A stretch of DNA of 64,000 bases from Halolamina salifodinae (GCF_017874235.1 NZ_JAGGLC010000001.1:62001-126000); one strand, 5' to 3'. Shown: positions 18,302-27,644, counted from the stretch's first letter. Numbers and translations are program-made. The notes: generated by a model not told the origin, from the sequence alone.

Positions 18302-19300
18302 TTATAAATAGCCTAGATCCTCAAGCCGGGCTTCTACACTTATTGACTCCGTCCCCGATTCGGGGTTCGGTGCCACCGATGCACACGTCTTTTGATCTTC
18401 TGCATCAGTGATAACCCATGGGACTTCTCGAATGCATGGAAGCGGACAACCGATGACATGTCGATAGAACCCGAATTCACCGAACGCTTCGCCGTGGTCT
18501 GCCGTGATCACCACTTTCTCGGCATCAAGGTTATCAAGCAATCGCTCAACCTCGTCTAAAACAAGTCGGAGATGATCTAGGTATTCGCTGTACGCTTCTT
18601 CTCTGGAGATATCGCCAGATCGTAGCGAATCAAATGGCCGGAATAGCTCAGCTCTGTCGGCCAACGGGAACGGGTCATGCGGATACATATAGTGGACCAC
18701 AAGTTGTTCCGTGGGTTGCTCACGGCCGGCCTTAATCGCTCTATCTGTTGTGTACTCGGGGTTAATTCGCGAACCAACATCACCGTCTATCATCCACTCG
18801 GAAGTTTCATCGAAGTCAGCGCGCCAAAGTTCCTCGAGGTGGCCGAAGTCTTCGGGAGTTACGACCTCGTACTCGGATGGCCCGAAGGGCATAGCTGCAT
18901 GTCCCGTTTCTCCCCCGTGTTCTAGAACTGGTTCAGTGTAACCATTCCCCGTGATATAGGAGGTCTCCTTAATCTCCTCACGGTGTCTAACATCGAAGGT
19001 ATTGTTCATCCATTCAAATGATGTGCTTCCCACCGACGTGATCGTGTCCTCAACCGTGAGGAAATCATACTCGTCCGAAACATCACGCAATGCGTCCACG
19101 CGACATGCATCAAGGATGATTAGAGCGTCCCAATCACGTTCGAAGATGCTTGTCCCCCACGTCCGATGTTTTGTGATACTCAGTAATCCTGCAACATAAA
19201 TATAGTACAGCGGACGGAACAAGCGGGCTTGCAGAGATTTATCGTCGTTCCGCAGATTCGAAACGGTTTGTGATACCCACTTCTTCAAGCTAACAGTCAT
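18302..19300 (-). CDS. Alkaline phosphatase-fold (sulfatase-like) hydrolase/transferase
   Basis: 332-residue alkaline phosphatase superfamily protein. DALIILDACRVDAL near residue 60 gives the first metal ligand, SVGSTSFEWM the likely Ser/Thr nucleophile region, and VVITADHGEAFGEFG with the following HVIG the second metal site. The C/S-x-P-S-R formylglycine signature of true sulfatases is missing, so a phospho- or phosphodiester-type activity is as likely as a sulfatase one. In this locus it probably edits or decorates the surface glycan. A homologue lies at 22058-23011. Confidence 0.7.
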   Translation of the reverse strand: MTVSLKKWVSQTVSNLRNDDKSLQARLFRPLYYIYVAGLLSITKHRTWGTSIFERDWDALIILDACRVDALRDVSDEYDFLTVEDTITSVGSTSFEWMNNTFDVRHREEIKETSYITGNGYTEPVLEHGGETGHAAMPFGPSEYEVVTPEDFGHLEELWRADFDETSEWMIDGDVGSRINPEYTTDRAIKAGREQPTEQLVVHYMYPHDPFPLADRAELFRPFDSLRSGDISREEAYSEYLDHLRLVLDEVERLLDNLDAEKVVITADHGEAFGEFGFYRHVIGCPLPCIREVPWVITDAEDQKTCASVAPNPESGTESISVEARLEDLGYL

Positions 19301-19315
19301 CGTTGTGGAACATGT

Positions 19316-20470
19316 TTATTCATTGGTTGCAGATTTACAGGACTGTACAGCCGTCTTGAGCTTATCAATATCGACGACAAGGTCCGCGGATTCAGGTTCA
19401 CAGTGAATACACTCATAGTCAATATCCAATTCTTCCGACAGCCTTCGATAGTGCCACTTCACTTTGGATCCAAATAACTCTATGACCTTACAGTCGTCAG
19501 CAAAAACTAGATCAGTAAGCCCCGCACCATGAGCACCTACGACAATATCTGCATTGTTGAACAACGCGATGTTTTCCGAAACCGAATTGTGTTCCAGATT
19601 CTGTTTCGAGAATCTTTCCTCCTCCAAGCACTTAACTACCGAATCTTCATTTACGATTCGTCGCTCAATCGCATTCGAACGAGAAATGAAGATGTTCGGC
19701 CCCGAATCCTGATCAAGATCATCCGCATGAGGTAGTAGCTGCTCTCGAAGCCATCGCAACTCCTGTTCGTGAACTGGCGGATATGATGGGATGACTAGTT
19801 TAGACGCGTGGTAGACGGAATGGGTGCCTCGCTCTATCTTTCGTTCAGGCCACCCAATCATCTCAATCGTTTCCTCCATCCAGGGTGGATTTTCCGGTGG
19901 CAATATGATTGTTACCTCCTCATCCGTCTGTCTCTCGTAGTCCCTCAGGTATCTCAAGCGGGGAAGGGTCTGGACCATCCAGTGATAATAATTGTAGTAC
20001 CGCGGAGATAGTGGAGCAATCGTTCCTGCGTCTTTGATGTGTTTAGACGGGATATGCGACAGGCCAACTAATTCAGTAGATATATTAACATCTGAAAGTC
20101 GATCGTGTCGGACAATTGCTTCTCGAACAAATAGATTAGAGAGATCTGGGTTAGATACGCTCTCGGAGATTATTTCCCAGTCCTCGGTAAAGGAGAGCCC
20201 AGTGGTCGGAAGCAAATATCCGCCCTCAAGACTAGCAGCAAAACGATTTTGTCCCCCCCCAGCAGAATTGAATGACTGTGATACATTGCTCGCCCGGCCT
20301 ATCAGGTCATCTCTGCTGACTAGAGTCAATATACCAACACTAGTCAAGATATTGAACGCAGGCTTTGATGCATATTTTCTGGCTATTAGTTCGATAGCAT
20401 CAATAATTGCAGGTTTAACACCGTCTGCATCCACTTTCCTACTGAATTTCCTTGCTGAAAGGTCTGACAT
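19316..20470 (-). CDS. Glycosyltransferase family 61
   Basis: 384-residue protein whose C-terminal half shows the GT61 (former DUF563) signature: DIVVGAHGAGLTDLVF followed by CKVIELFGSKVKWHYRRL. The middle region has the typical NYYHWMVQTLPRLRYL segment. Members transfer xylose, GlcNAc or similar sugars. The N-terminal 100 residues are less conserved. It is separated by 15 bp from the phosphatase-fold gene downstream on the same strand, so the two are probably co-transcribed. AT-rich. Donor and acceptor unknown. Confidence 0.82.
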   Translation of the reverse strand: MSDLSARKFSRKVDADGVKPAIIDAIELIARKYASKPAFNILTSVGILTLVSRDDLIGRASNVSQSFNSAGGGQNRFAASLEGGYLLPTTGLSFTEDWEIISESVSNPDLSNLFVREAIVRHDRLSDVNISTELVGLSHIPSKHIKDAGTIAPLSPRYYNYYHWMVQTLPRLRYLRDYERQTDEEVTIILPPENPPWMEETIEMIGWPERKIERGTHSVYHASKLVIPSYPPVHEQELRWLREQLLPHADDLDQDSGPNIFISRSNAIERRIVNEDSVVKCLEEERFSKQNLEHNSVSENIALFNNADIVVGAHGAGLTDLVFADDCKVIELFGSKVKWHYRRLSEELDIDYECIHCEPESADLVVDIDKLKTAVQSCKSATNE

Positions 20471-20608
20471 AGCTATAGAAGGGTTAGTCTGGTCACGGTT
20501 ATCATATTGTCAGAGGTCGCAAAGTAGCTACGGGATGCATCAGTGAGCCTCCGTTCTGCGTGATATAGAGGACACTTCGTCAAGTAGTTCAGAGCGTCGG
20601 TAAGCAAA

Positions 20609-20623
20609 TAACATTTATTATAC
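20609..20623 (+). promoter_or_regulatory. TATA-like box before the AglS-like gene
   Basis: ACATTTATTATACTG in the 182-bp divergent gap, about 30-40 nt upstream of the ATG at 20653. Strong A/T run in promoter position. Confidence 0.4.
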
Positions 20624-20652
20624 TGGATCGGATCTATGGCCGTAAGATACCT

Positions 20653-22029
20653 ATGACGACCGAAGATATTCGTAGTTTCGAGTTTAGTGATCTCGTCGAG
20701 CGGTGGAGATTGATTACGCTTTCAGCTGCTGTAGTGGCCTTTTCGCTTTCGGTCATTCGTGAGTTCAGTGGAGGGCCTACACCGGGAGCGGACCCTGCTT
20801 TTCTCCAACATGCTGGTTGGTATTTTACACAGGGTGCAAAGCCGTACATCCATTTCTGGGACGTTAAGCCCCCAATGACTCACCTGACCACTGCAGTATT
20901 GGCTTACTTTTCATTTGGAAATATGTTTGTACTCCATATCTACAGTGTTACCTTGATCACAATCTCGGGGATAGTGTCTGTATATCTAGTAGCTAAGGCC
21001 ACTCATCATATAACTAGAGATAACCTAGCTAGCTTGACAGCGGGGATTTGTATGTTAACTATTGCAGGATACCACTATCACGCCGCTCAAGGGTTCTACC
21101 CAAAATTCTTAGCGATTACACTCGGACTAGCAGGTATTATATTTCAACTACGACAACAACCTATATATAGTGGAATTGTCGTAGCGCTTAGTGCTGGATA
21201 TATCCAGCACGGCGCCGTATTCTCGCTTCTTGCCCTTGGATTGGCAGCACAATACAATGGCCGTAGGGGGGTACGGATTACACTAGTGGCAATAGCTACC
21301 ACAACAGCACTTGTACTGGCCCCTATCTTCATAATAGGAAGTGGCGAAGCGATGATCGTAGAGACAATTATCGTTTTTGTCAGTGCTTCAGAGCCATCGG
21401 GAAACATAGCTATCCTACGACGTCTCGGGAAGGGGTTTGTGTACACTGGCTATGCCTCGATTCCGGTATTACTCGGGGTATATGGGCTAATCCGGATTGC
21501 GCCCAAAAATCTAAGTAAAACATGGTGGGTGCTTTCGGGAGCGACCCTATATGCAGTACAGATATTTTTCGTCGACTTTGATAGTTATCCAGATCTGTTC
21601 TTTGGGCTGATATTCGTGTCGATAGGGACGGGGTTATTGGTAGCTTCGTTGAAGGATAGAAGACGACAAGCCGTTACTGGCGTGATTATAGCCGTAGCAG
21701 TGGTTAGCGTTACTGTGTTGGGTGGGTTCGGGGTAGTCACGAATAAAACAGTATACACTGATTCCCTCGACGACTCATTAGATAAAAGTGATACGCTAAT
21801 TCATACGTCGGTGAAGGCAATCGAGGGACACTTCAACGCGGAGTCAATGCGGAGAGACAGCATTAAACAGGATATAGAGAGGTTAAACACGCAACCTAGC
21901 CTTGATCAATATTTCTGGCAGAAAATTATTCCAGAGACTTGTCACTATCGCCTAAGTACGACGGAAATAAAATGGTTAAAGCAAACTAATCGGCCAATTA
22001 TGGCAGATACCTGTGGGGCATGGCCGTGA
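20653..22029 (+). CDS. Polytopic membrane glycosyltransferase (AglS/GT39-like)
   Basis: 458-residue membrane protein with about 10-11 TM helices. The first external loop has PGADPAFLQHAGWYFTQGA with an acidic residue, then PYIHFWDVKPPMTHL, the pattern of GT-C enzymes that use dolichyl-phosphate sugars. The C-terminal ~100 residues are a soluble external segment. In Haloferax, AglS uses dolichyl-phosphate-mannose to add the last sugar on the outside; this protein occupies the comparable place in the locus, but the exact identity is inference. AT-rich coding sequence. Confidence 0.6.
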   Translation: MTTEDIRSFEFSDLVERWRLITLSAAVVAFSLSVIREFSGGPTPGADPAFLQHAGWYFTQGAKPYIHFWDVKPPMTHLTTAVLAYFSFGNMFVLHIYSVTLITISGIVSVYLVAKATHHITRDNLASLTAGICMLTIAGYHYHAAQGFYPKFLAITLGLAGIIFQLRQQPIYSGIVVALSAGYIQHGAVFSLLALGLAAQYNGRRGVRITLVAIATTTALVLAPIFIIGSGEAMIVETIIVFVSASEPSGNIAILRRLGKGFVYTGYASIPVLLGVYGLIRIAPKNLSKTWWVLSGATLYAVQIFFVDFDSYPDLFFGLIFVSIGTGLLVASLKDRRRQAVTGVIIAVAVVSVTVLGGFGVVTNKTVYTDSLDDSLDKSDTLIHTSVKAIEGHFNAESMRRDSIKQDIERLNTQPSLDQYFWQKIIPETCHYRLSTTEIKWLKQTNRPIMADTCGAWP

Positions 22030-22057
22030 GACATCAATAAGCAACTCTAGTAATGAT

Positions 22058-23011
22058 TTATTTGTATCCGAGTGCCTCTAGTCGTTGGTCGACAATTTCG
22101 TTAGAAGAAGTTTGGGCCTTTTGCGGCGGTGAAGAACTGACTTCCCGATCATTCTCACCGGGAATACGAAACCACGGGACCTTCACCAAGGCAGGATGAT
22201 ATACTCCTAGAGGGTGGCCAAACTTCCTCTCCGTAGGAATCGGCCCCAAACGTTCTCCAACGAGATTGCCATGGTCTGCAGTAATAACGGTATCACCATC
22301 AAGATCGGGGAGTAGTTCTTCAACGTGTTTGAGCGCTATCCCCAAATTTTCTTCATAAGCTTCCCAGACACGGGTGATTTCCTTATCCCGAGTAATGTCT
22401 TGGAGTCTGAGCCGCTGCCAAATTGTGTCGCCAGTGAGTGACGAGTCCCCTAAGTCAGGTCCCCATCCCTTAGTCTGAATATCTTGGCCCAACTCCCCAA
22501 TGAAAGGTACGTGAGGTTGCATGAAATGGATGATTAGTCTCTTATTCGGATACTCACGATGAGCCTCACGCGCTGCATCAACCACAGTCTGAGGATGTAC
22601 AGTCTGAAGTTCATCATCCCATTCCTGAAGTAGATTAATAACCGCGTGAAACCTCCCCTGATCCAAGTCGAGATAAGGAATATACGGATTCGCGTTTACG
22701 TAAACAGTATCATAGTACTCCTCACCCGTAAAATTCCGTTCAAGAAATTCCTCACTTGTCGACCCAAGTGAAGTTCTGTGTTCTAAATCACCATCCAGAT
22801 AGTTTATCTCCTCAAATAGGTCATAGCGGCATGCGTCAAGAATGATGAGTGTATCCCAGTTTTCCTCCATCACCTTTGTCGGCGAATCTTGGCGGAGACG
22901 ATAGAATATGTTGTCCACCTCTATCGGGAGATAACGAAGGGCTTTGCTCACGACGACAGACGCTCCCTGCTCGCGGTATATGTCAACTGCCCGTCTAAGC
23001 TTGTAAATCAT
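22058..23011 (-). CDS. Alkaline phosphatase-fold (sulfatase-like) protein, second copy
   Basis: 317-residue homologue of the protein at 18302-19300. Shared motifs, in order: TLIILDACRYDLF, LGSTSEEFLE, LIIHFMQPHVPF, TVITADHGNLVGE and FGHPLGVYHP, covering both metal sites of the alkaline phosphatase fold. It likewise lacks the C-x-P-S-R sulfatase signature. It converges with the AglS-like gene (28 bp between stops) and is divergent from aglR. Probably acts on the glycan or its lipid carrier; substrate unknown. Confidence 0.7.
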   Translation of the reverse strand: MIYKLRRAVDIYREQGASVVVSKALRYLPIEVDNIFYRLRQDSPTKVMEENWDTLIILDACRYDLFEEINYLDGDLEHRTSLGSTSEEFLERNFTGEEYYDTVYVNANPYIPYLDLDQGRFHAVINLLQEWDDELQTVHPQTVVDAAREAHREYPNKRLIIHFMQPHVPFIGELGQDIQTKGWGPDLGDSSLTGDTIWQRLRLQDITRDKEITRVWEAYEENLGIALKHVEELLPDLDGDTVITADHGNLVGERLGPIPTERKFGHPLGVYHPALVKVPWFRIPGENDREVSSSPPQKAQTSSNEIVDQRLEALGYK

Positions 23012-23085
23012 ACCTCAATTTTCGACCTCCAAAGGGCATTAGTACTGTGATTCACCCGTTTGTCAGAGAATAGACGACCAAACTT

Positions 23086-24576
23086 ATGCCCAGCCAAACT
23101 CCACAAAGAATCACGCGAACCCCCCCAATGAGACTCGGACAAACATCAGTAATCCATTTCGGATCCAAAATTTTCTCGTCAGCGCTCGGGTTCGTCGCCA
23201 CCATCTACATTGCTCGATTACTCGGGGCAGACGCTCTCGGCACCTATTCTCTGGGACTTACGGTCGTCTCTTGGCTGGGTATTGTTGGGAATATGGGGAT
23301 TTCTGCCGCAATTCGAAAACGGGTGAGTGAAGATGAGGAACCGGGCGCATACGCACTTGCAGGCGTGATCGTGATGAGCGCCCTGTTTGTTGTCCTCGGC
23401 GTTTCACTAGTCACATTTCGACAGGAAGTGAATGAGTACGTTGGATTCCCGGCAACTGGATTCCTTGTGCTCATGGTCGGAGCTTCGCTTGGTGTTAACG
23501 TCGTCATGTCGCTACTCGACGGACGTCATCTAGTCCATATCTCTGGTCTCCTTTCACCGGTCAAAACAGGAGGGAGAGCGATTCTCCAAATCGGTGCACT
23601 CTCACTCAGCCTGGGTATCGCTGGATTATTCGGCGGATATATTCTTGGATACCTCGTTGTTGCTCTGCTCGGTGTGGTCGTCGTTGCACGAAATCTCGAA
23701 ACCGTACCCAGACCAACGAGGCAACACTTCAAGGACCTGCTCTCATACGCGAAATACGCTTGGCTCGGGGCGCTACGATCAAGGGCGTTCAACTGGGTCG
23801 ACATCGCCGTCCTCGGCTTTTTCGTTCCCCAATCATTCATCGGATTCTACTCGGCATCATGGAACATTGCGCAGTTTCTCATCCTGTTCGGAGGCTCACT
23901 TAGCCGAACGCTCTTCCCCGAGATGAGCAAACTCTCTGAAGACAAGAACTCCGAAGCAGTAGCCAACCTCGTAGATTCAGCGCTTTCCTACGCCGGATTG
24001 ATCCTCATCCCCGGACTGATCGGTGGAACCATCCTCGGAAACCGAATCCTCCGCATTTACGGACCCGATTTCGAACAGGCAACAGCGGTCCTCTCAATAC
24101 TCATCAGCGCTTGCCTGCTCCAGGCGTATCAAGCCCAACTAACGAATACACTCAACGCGATCAACCGTCCTGAGCTATCTTTCCGCATCAATGCGGTATT
24201 CATCGTTGCGAACGTCATTCTCAACGTCGTTCTGATCTACTTCCACGGATGGGTAGGTGCCGCTGTCGCCACTGCCCTCTCAGTCGCGATCAGCCTGATA
24301 GTCGGGTACGTGACGCTGTCCTCGATTGTCCAGTTTAGTGTTCCATTCGGAGAAATTGGTCGCCAGTGGCTCGCTTCCGGGCTCATGGGTATCGTCGTCT
24401 ACACCGGACTCAGAATCGAATCGACGTATCTACACATCGGTCACAACCTCGCAATCGTCCTTGCGCTGGTCATCCTCGGTGCAGGAGTCTACTTCTTCGC
24501 CTTACTCACGATCTCCACTCGCTTCAGAGCGACCGTCGTCGACAACCTCCCAGCACGCTTCACACCGTCGCTATAA
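23086..24576 (+). CDS. aglR: AglR-like lipid-linked oligosaccharide flippase
   Basis: 496-residue membrane protein of the polysaccharide/oligosaccharide flippase (MOP) superfamily with 14 predicted TM segments. QTSVIHFGSKIFSSALGFVA and YIARLLGADALGTYSLGLTV are the usual N-terminal motifs. Haloferax AglR is thought to flip dolichyl-phosphate-mannose, and the gene sits next to aglF here as in other agl loci. The ATG at 23086 is used; a later ATG at 23128 (MRLGQTS) is equally plausible. Base composition is intermediate between the AT-rich block and aglF. Confidence 0.75.
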   Translation: MPSQTPQRITRTPPMRLGQTSVIHFGSKIFSSALGFVATIYIARLLGADALGTYSLGLTVVSWLGIVGNMGISAAIRKRVSEDEEPGAYALAGVIVMSALFVVLGVSLVTFRQEVNEYVGFPATGFLVLMVGASLGVNVVMSLLDGRHLVHISGLLSPVKTGGRAILQIGALSLSLGIAGLFGGYILGYLVVALLGVVVVARNLETVPRPTRQHFKDLLSYAKYAWLGALRSRAFNWVDIAVLGFFVPQSFIGFYSASWNIAQFLILFGGSLSRTLFPEMSKLSEDKNSEAVANLVDSALSYAGLILIPGLIGGTILGNRILRIYGPDFEQATAVLSILISACLLQAYQAQLTNTLNAINRPELSFRINAVFIVANVILNVVLIYFHGWVGAAVATALSVAISLIVGYVTLSSIVQFSVPFGEIGRQWLASGLMGIVVYTGLRIESTYLHIGHNLAIVLALVILGAGVYFFALLTISTRFRATVVDNLPARFTPSL

Positions 24577-24608
24577 AGGACGTATCAGCTGAAGATCGTT
24601 CCCGGGAA

Positions 24609-25331
24609 TTACGCTTCTGCTTCAGCCTGCAACCGCTCCTCCGCCTCGTCCCGGTCCTCGGGATACCCAACGTCGATACGCCATCCCTCCATCGGGATCG
24701 CATCAATCGTCCGCCCGCTCTTGATCAACAGATCGATCGCGTCTGAGAGCTCGTATTCGCCACGATCTGACGGCTGCACCAGTTTACACGCGTGGAAGAT
24801 CGCCGGCGAGAACGTGTAGAACCCCGTCATCACCAGATTGCTCGGCGGATCGTCGGGCTTCTCGACCACTTCCTCAATCTCCCCGTAGTCGTTCGTGTCG
24901 CACACCCCGAACCGACTCGCTTCCTCCCAGTCCACTTCCTCGACCAAGAACGCGGCGTCAGCGCGATCCTCTTGCTGCCGACTCACAACGTCCTCCAGAT
25001 TCGCCTGGAAGATGTTGTCGCCGAGCATCAGCATGAAGTCCTGATCGACGTGCTCCTCCGCCTTGAGCAGCGCGTGGGCCAGCCCCTTTTGCTCGCGCTG
25101 GTGGGCGTACGTGATCGGGACGCCCTCGAACTCATCGCCGAAGTGGCTGATGATGTTCTGCTTCCTGTAGCCGACGATGACCACGAGCTTCTCAGCGCCC
25201 AACTCCACTAACTGTTCGAAGCAGTGCGTGAGAATCGGCTTGCCGGCCACCTCAACCATCCCTTTGGGTTTATCCTCGGTTAGCGGGCGAAGACGCGTAC
25301 CCTCACCAGCCGCGAGAACTACTGCCTGCAT
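24609..25331 (-). CDS. aglF: Glucose-1-phosphate uridylyltransferase AglF
   Basis: 240-residue nucleotidyltransferase making UDP-glucose from UTP and glucose-1-phosphate. The N-terminus MQAVVLAAGEGTRLRPLT holds the nucleotide-binding G-x-G-T-R-L-R-P motif, followed by DKPKGMVEVAGKPIL. MLGDNIF carries the metal-binding Asp, and GRTIDAIPMEGWRIDVGYPE closes the sugar site. The length matches Haloferax AglF (about 243). I chose the ATG at 25331, exactly at the conserved N-terminus. It is divergent from aglM, whose product uses the UDP-glucose. Confidence 0.88.
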   Translation of the reverse strand: MQAVVLAAGEGTRLRPLTEDKPKGMVEVAGKPILTHCFEQLVELGAEKLVVIVGYRKQNIISHFGDEFEGVPITYAHQREQKGLAHALLKAEEHVDQDFMLMLGDNIFQANLEDVVSRQQEDRADAAFLVEEVDWEEASRFGVCDTNDYGEIEEVVEKPDDPPSNLVMTGFYTFSPAIFHACKLVQPSDRGEYELSDAIDLLIKSGRTIDAIPMEGWRIDVGYPEDRDEAEERLQAEAEA

Positions 25332-25350
25332 GGCACTGACTTGCCGGGGC

Positions 25351-25363
25351 GTACTCAAATACT
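25351..25363 (-). promoter_or_regulatory. TATA-like box of aglF
   Basis: On the minus strand an AAAGTATTTGAG stretch about 25 nt upstream of the aglF ATG, in the 94-bp gap shared with aglM. Confidence 0.35.
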
Positions 25364-25394
25364 TTAGCAAACCCCGGAGAACAGAGACGGAACC

Positions 25395-25400
25395 CATTAT
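25395..25400 (+). promoter_or_regulatory. TATA-like box of aglM
   Basis: CATTAT about 28 nt before the aglM ATG at 25426, consistent with a leaderless transcript. Confidence 0.35.
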
Positions 25401-25425
25401 CAACCCAGCCCATCACCAAACCACC

Positions 25426-26736
25426 ATGTACGTCTCCATCGTCGGTAGCGGTTACGTCGGCACCACGGTCGCCGCCTGTTTCGCTGATCTCGGCCACCAA
25501 GTAACGAACGTCGACATCGACCAATCAATCGTCGACACGATCAACACCGGCGAGGCCCCAATCCACGAGGAGGGCCTTCCGGAACTCATCGACGCCCACG
25601 CCGCCGCTGACGGCACCAGCCGCCTGCGTGCGACCACCGACTACGACGCCGTCCTCGACACCGACGTCACGTTCCTCTGTCTCCCGACCCCACAGGCCGA
25701 CGACGGGAGCATCGACCTCTCGATCATGAAGGCCGGCGCCGAACAGCTGGGCGAGACCCTCCGGAAGAAGCAGGACCGCCACACTGTCGTCGTCAAGAGC
25801 ACCGTCGTTCCCAGAACGACCGAGGAGCACATCGCTCCGCTGCTCAACAACCCAAGCGACGAAGCAGAGACCGCCCCCGTCGGCGTCGGAATGAACCCAG
25901 AGTTTCTCCGGGAAGGGACGGCGATTCACGACTTCCTCCACCCGGACAAGGTCGTCCTCGGCGCCGACGACGAGCGCACGCGCGAGGACATGCACGCGGT
26001 GTTCGCCGCCCTCCTCGACCAGCACGACGCTCCAGTCGTCGAGACGGACCTCCGCACCGCGGAGATGACCAAGTACGCGAACAACGCCTTCCTGGCCTCG
26101 AAGGTCTCCCTGATCAACGACATCGGGAACATCTGCAAGCAGTTCGATATCGACGCCTACGAGGTCGCCGACGCGATCGGCCTCGACGACCGCATCGGCG
26201 AGCAGTTCCTCCGGAGCGGCCTCGGCTGGGGCGGGAGCTGTTTCCCGAAGGACACCCGCGCGATCATCCACGCGGCAGAGGAGACCGGTTACGAACCCGC
26301 GATGCTCAACGCCGCCGTCGAGGTCAACGACGGCCAGCCCGAACGACTGCTCGAACTCCTCGACGAGCGACTCGACGTCGACGGCGAGCGCGTCGCTGTG
26401 CTCGGTCTCGCGTTCAAGCCCGGCACCGACGACATCCGGAATGCCCGATCGATCCCCGTGATCGAGGGACTCCAGAAGCGGAACGCGTCCGTCGTTGCCT
26501 ACGACCCCGTCGCCGCCGACGAGATGCGCGAGCGGTTCCCCGACATCGAGTACGCTGATTCGGCCGCCGACGCGCTCACAGACGCCAGCGCCGCACTGAT
26601 CGTCACCGAGTGGGACGAGTTCGGAGCGCTCGACGAGGCGTTCGAGACGATGGCCCGAAAGCTGGTCGTCGACGGACGTCGTGTTGACCTCCCCATCGAG
26701 GAGCGAGGGCTGGAGTACGAAGGGCTCTGCTGGTAG
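25426..26736 (+). CDS. aglM: UDP-glucose 6-dehydrogenase AglM
   Basis: 436-residue enzyme that oxidises UDP-glucose to UDP-glucuronate with NAD+, supplying hexuronic acids for the N-glycan. The N-terminal Rossmann motif is VGSGYVGTTVAACFADLGH. GMNPEFLREGTA is the middle signature. Catalytic Cys lies in GLGWGGSCFPKDTRAI near residue 267. LGLAFKPGTDDIRNARSIP starts the C-terminal UDP-binding domain. The open frame runs to 25177, but the ATG at 25426 is the only sensible start. Confidence 0.95.
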   Translation: MYVSIVGSGYVGTTVAACFADLGHQVTNVDIDQSIVDTINTGEAPIHEEGLPELIDAHAAADGTSRLRATTDYDAVLDTDVTFLCLPTPQADDGSIDLSIMKAGAEQLGETLRKKQDRHTVVVKSTVVPRTTEEHIAPLLNNPSDEAETAPVGVGMNPEFLREGTAIHDFLHPDKVVLGADDERTREDMHAVFAALLDQHDAPVVETDLRTAEMTKYANNAFLASKVSLINDIGNICKQFDIDAYEVADAIGLDDRIGEQFLRSGLGWGGSCFPKDTRAIIHAAEETGYEPAMLNAAVEVNDGQPERLLELLDERLDVDGERVAVLGLAFKPGTDDIRNARSIPVIEGLQKRNASVVAYDPVAADEMRERFPDIEYADSAADALTDASAALIVTEWDEFGALDEAFETMARKLVVDGRRVDLPIEERGLEYEGLCW

Positions 26737-26823
26737 TCGCGAGAACGCAGGCGTTCATCGGGACTCTTCGAAAGTAGTTCGTGAATTAGGTCCCGGATCG
26801 CGAACTGGAGCGCAGCAATGTCC

Positions 26824-27249
26824 CTACGCCGACGCTCCAGTCCGGTCCCCGCCCACGTCTCCGGGGAACTGCAACGAGAAGTCGATGGTCTTCGCTCCCC
26901 CACGGAGGACCGGCTTCTTGCTCGCGCCGTCCTGTTCGAACTCGACGACGCCGAGATCTTCCAACTCCGTCAGGTTCCGGTGAACCTCCTTGTAGTCCCG
27001 ACTGACTGCTCGTGCGGCCTCGCTGATGCTCGCCGGTTCCCCCTCGACGATAGCCTCCAGTAGCTCGAGGTTCGCGGTCCGCATCAGCTGAGCGACGTCG
27101 GCGTAGCTCTCGAAGTCCAGAACGAACCGGTCGTCCTGCTCGACTGCGTCGCCGGTCTCGCCATCGAGCGCGCGCTGGAGCCGCTCACGGCCCGCCTCGC
27201 GGAGTTCATCGCGCTGTCCGTACGTGATTTTTAGCGTGTCGGTGGTCAT
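26824..27249 (-). CDS. HVO_A0114-type winged-helix antitoxin/regulator, copy 1
   Basis: 141-residue DNA-binding protein. The C-terminal half has a winged helix: EPASISEAARAVSRDYKEVH is the helix-turn-helix, and LGVVEFEQDGASKKPVL is the wing. The N-terminal region is charged. I recall this family as HVO_A0114-type, the partner of TumE-like toxins. Its ATG overlaps the stop of the TumE-like gene upstream (ATGA at 27246-27249), so the two are co-translated. Likely represses its own operon and neutralises the toxin. Confidence 0.7.
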   Translation of the reverse strand: MTTDTLKITYGQRDELREAGRERLQRALDGETGDAVEQDDRFVLDFESYADVAQLMRTANLELLEAIVEGEPASISEAARAVSRDYKEVHRNLTELEDLGVVEFEQDGASKKPVLRGGAKTIDFSLQFPGDVGGDRTGASA

Positions 27250-27545
27250 GGCAAATCCTCGATTTTGTTCAGGAATCGCTCCCGGAGCTCCATCACTCCG
27301 GGGAACTCGATACGGGCGACGCCCTCAGTATCGTGGCGCTCGTGGCGCCCGACAGTTTCGTTCTCGTTGTCGTAGCGCAATATGGTGCCGCGGCCGTCGA
27401 CGTAGCCGTAGTGCAGCGAGTACCGAAATCCGCTCGGGTACTGAGGGTCATCCGTCCGAATGATGCGCCGCCGCACCACTCGAGTTCCCTCTCGTACTTC
27501 GACATCCTCGATGACCGCATGCACCATCGACAACCTATGGTACAA
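27246..27545 (-). CDS. TumE-family toxin, copy 1
   Basis: 99-residue protein (93 if it starts at the ATG at 27527, MVHAVIEDVEV). Family features: RIIRTDDPQYPSGFRYSLHY, then ILRYDN and RHERHDTEGV. The conserved Y-D-N and H-x-R-H cluster is the likely functional site of this toxin family (DUF6516/TumE, recalled). It precedes its antitoxin, with ATGA overlap, the toxin-first order of TumE modules. The target is not shown by the sequence. Confidence 0.7.
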   Translation of the reverse strand: MYHRLSMVHAVIEDVEVREGTRVVRRRIIRTDDPQYPSGFRYSLHYGYVDGRGTILRYDNENETVGRHERHDTEGVARIEFPGVMELRERFLNKIEDLP

Positions 27546-27644
27546 ACCCCAGAGGTAAAAAGATATGGTCAGGAGCCCATATCCACGGTTGGTTGTCAGT
27601 CAGCGGAATCCAGAAGAGCGTCCCATCGCCGCGATGGCACCTCG

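Noticed and set aside
18302..23011. Calling the two phosphatase-fold genes sulfatases
   Set aside because: The C/S-x-P-S-R formylglycine motif is absent; kept as alkaline-phosphatase-fold proteins.
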